From: Branchiostoma belcheri | Taxonomy: Eukaryota > Chordata > Leptocardii > Amphioxiformes > Branchiostomatidae | Direction: 5' to 3' | Assembly (NCBI RefSeq): GCF_001625305.1 | Contig: NW_017804353.1 | Coordinates: 1,779,326 to 1,843,325, forward strand | Length of the DNA stretch: 64,000 nucleotides | Part shown: positions 33,247 through 64,000 of the stretch, in pieces | Numbering within the stretch: the first letter of the stretch is position 1 | Layout: the number at the start of each line of letters is the position of its first letter | Made by a program: the position numbers and the translations under genes | Notes under the pieces: generated by a model | What the model was told of the DNA's origin: nothing | The model's input: the letters and a program-made list of their open reading frames with translations, nothing else | Databases searched by the model: none

Positions 33247-33974
33247 TTCAGACTGTACACAAGCAGACACACAATGTCATACACACGCACAAAAAGACCT
33301 TCACACTTAGTTCATAATGATGAGCATTTTAATTTGACTGTACAAGGGTCCGGTACAAAGCTATGATACATTTGTGGGGTCTGTACAGGAAGTACAAATA
33401 CACAATATAATGCAGGTGACCATGATTTAACACGTGTGGATAGCTTCCTTCTTACACTAGCCAGTATTCTCCAAACCAACAGCAAGCCCCAACTCTCACC
33501 TGTCAGATAAAGGTTGCTTAGGCACATATTTGTCTCCTGTATGTACCTAGATACATAAAGTCTTTTTCTAGAAATTCTACCCACTGAAACGTTGGCAAGC
33601 CCTGGTTACTATATGACTTGGAAGTATCAATTCTAGAACACTGAATAGTTCCACAATGTCTCTTGCCGTCTTTGTTCTGAATTCAACATAAGATTCTGAA
33701 TTATAACACTTGGCCTTCAAAGTCCTGCAATTTGTGACCGTGTCACAATGAGGCGCTTTTGTACACTAACCAGTGACCTCAAATGGCACCTGCACTGGTC
33801 ACATGACTATAATCGGTAAAGCCCATTGGTCGAATATCTGATAATACTGTGATCGCTTGTCACTCATACACTCAAGTACTAGTATTATCAAAATGCAAGA
33901 AAGTGGCGAAGCTTTCGTCAATGTATTAATGTTGATCTGTGGCTTCATGGCTAGATACATGTGTGTGTGGTGCC

Positions 33975-33980
33975 TTTATT
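33975..33980 (-). terminator. ABL1: Candidate poly(A) signal of ABL
   Basis: Minus-strand AATAAA about 1.3 kb past the ABL stop at 35293. It is the only canonical hexamer I saw in this interval. The region 33981-35292 would be 3' UTR; no gene is seen in it. Confidence 0.4.
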
Positions 33981-35292
33981 TATGCTTTATGCTAAGTCAT
34001 GTTAACTATGAAATAATATTCAATCACCTGAGAAATAATCGTCACAAAAATAATGAACAACAGAAAAGAGTGTGTATATGTAGCCAAACATGTCAACAAT
34101 GTCTTTAAATCTGTATCTCAGATTTCAAGAGTGTACCATGATACTTCTATTTTGTTGTCTATTTCTGTGCAAATGTTCTGGGCAAGCTAGTGAAGAGTAC
34201 AAAAGTCAGTGTGTTGCCTGGTCTATTGCATTATTGTAAACCTTGAATAAAAGTAAACTACAACATGGAATGGACAAAAATTAACTGTACAATTACAACA
34301 ACAAATGGAACTTGCAATACTTCCATATTTGCACAAAAGTGGATTATAATAAAAACAATCATTATGATTCATTCTTGATTCAAATTTCTCCACAATTTTC
34401 ATTGCTTCATTCTGGAAGCAATCAATTATATCTTAACTAACGAATGAAAATTAAACTACCTTGTTCTAAACCAAACTGCTGTTCTCCCAGGCTTGAATAC
34501 AAAAAAAGCACAACTTAGCTACCTCTTGTAAAAGTGGCATAACCCAAATACAGACCAGACTCTATAGAAGTCAGGTCACTGCCACTTAAAAAAAGAGGGG
34601 TGCCAGGCCATAACAAGAATGAGCGATAGGAAACATACAAGTAATTTTTGGCAATGATATGGCTACAGGAGTGATATGCACAACCAAAGAATTCCTTCTT
34701 ACACAGACTGATGTCCCACATACATACAAATTGCTGAAACCCCATTGGCATTGCCCCAAAATACTAGTCGGAAAAAAAGGAAACAAGTTTTCAATTAGAG
34801 ATGGGGACTTATCCCTGTTGCAAGGACTAACATTGCCCAAATTTGAACATCACATAATTATAATCCAATGCTTTATGGACTGAGGGATTCTATGCAAAAT
34901 TTTAAGAAATCCTAACAAATGGATGGACCAAGATTTGGCAAGCTTTGTTTGCATATAAACCATAATTTCTCTACGTGGTATTTGGTGTGGCAGTGATAAC
35001 GTCCTGAACACCCTGTTAATCGTCTTGTTTGTAAAAGTCCATGAGTTTAGTGATGTATCAAACTACATCTGTAGAGAGAAAAGGTGTAAAATCTCAGGCA
35101 AGGCACAATATACGGGACTGTTACAACTGCCACACTCAAAACCACCTGCGTGAAAAAAAAAAAATCTGATACTGCTCAACAAGAGTAAACATCTTACTAA
35201 ATTCTGACGATGAATAACAACGAAGACATGATTCTTACAAAGGAAGAGAACTGGCCACCTTAGTATGCATGGATGGAAGAATACTGACTGTA

Positions 35293-63356
<28,064 letters not shown>

Positions 63357-64000
63357 TTCCCGAGCGAAATTACCGCTCCTACATCGGATTCCCCCGCCTC
63401 AAAGGTCGCCCAGCTGACAGTCGGAAGGATTTTGTCGTTGGTGGTTGAAGAATTTGGCTACCGCTCGACAAATCAACAGATGGGGCGGACAACATTCCAA
63501 GAACTGCACGAAATGTCAGCCCGTCGCCATCTTGGTCTGGTGGGAATCAGAACGAGGCTGCGGCAGTAGTAAAGAATGAGCCGTGCGTTTATGTCCGTCG
63601 GGAGGACAAAAGTGTCGGGCGGTTTTATTCATAAATACGCGTTCATAATTTCAGTTTTTAGGCACCTTTTTAGATGTAAATATTTACAGGAAACTCTGAA
63701 ATGGGTATATACTGGGGGCTTGAAATGAAAGAAATAAACCTTTGAGAAAGCTGACATTGACATTGCAAATCATTGAAAAGTTCAGGACCTTCAGCTTAGA
63801 AAGATTTTATCATTTCAATGGTTAAGGATCGATGTCATGGTAACGTTGAAATAAGGTACTTTACTTCATAAATTACCAAAACAAATTATAGTTTTCCTTC
63901 CTCTCCCTCCTCTCTTCTTTTTGCGTCGTAAGACACAGAAGCTCTGATTCACCAATGAGCTTTGATCGGCTATGACTCAATTTATTCCTTGCAGACGAAA
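63357..64000 (-). promoter_or_regulatory. ABL1: ABL 5' UTR and upstream promoter region
   Basis: Upstream of the 1b ATG the DNA is locally GC-rich to about 63620, then AT-rich. No TATA box stands out. The transcription start cannot be placed from sequence. Confidence 0.4.

Noticed and set aside
33079-33366. 95-codon plus frame
   Set aside because: Runs through a CA microsatellite; low-complexity Thr/His translation.

Overview
This is eukaryotic, intron-rich DNA with large AT-rich introns and many small non-autonomous repeats. No prokaryotic operon, CRISPR array or phage gene is visible. The gene content, mainly a single ABL-type kinase with invertebrate-chordate-like divergence, and the repeat style suggest an invertebrate deuterostome, most likely an amphioxus (Branchiostoma). 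The species call is an inference.

Layout. (1) 1-7461 is mostly repeats, perhaps the intron of a gene whose first coding exon (7462-7727, minus) encodes an unrecognised protein. (2) 7728-14050 has no recognisable gene. It holds tRNA-derived SINEs, a cluster of CRE palindromes, and a tandem array at 12466-13620. (3) 15130-21433 (minus) is a complete seven-exon gene for a RING-CH E3 ubiquitin ligase of the MARCH7/MARCH10 (axotrophin) type, 656 aa as assembled. (4) 23663-32598 (plus) is a six-exon gene for a basic 210-aa protein of unknown family. It is head-to-head with the MARCH gene, and its first exon is a gapless paralogue of the MARCH first exon with the same phase-0 intron. (5) 35293-63356 (minus) is a complete ABL tyrosine kinase gene: myristoylated N-cap, SH3, SH2, kinase, PPKRSSSF-type proline motifs and a C-terminal F-actin-binding domain, about 1131 aa from 11 core exons.

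The ABL gene also shows one strong in-frame 57-nt cassette exon (53079-53135) and two candidate alternative first exons (43268-43325 and 45919-45964). All three keep the phase needed to join exon 2. The unknown gene and ABL are convergent, with candidate poly(A) signals about 1 kb apart.

Local duplication recurs across the window. Exon 2 of the 210-aa gene has three extra upstream copies. The start of ABL exon 2 has two decoy copies with acceptors. The end of the first exon of the 7.5 kb gene is duplicated with its splice donor, and the MARCH terminal exon/3' UTR is tandemly repeated. Several transposons show their own target-site duplications: a pogo/mariner-like element (TA), a hAT-like MITE (8 bp), a Harbinger-like MITE (TTA), and a hairpin family, one copy of which spans the only assembly gap (49849-49962).
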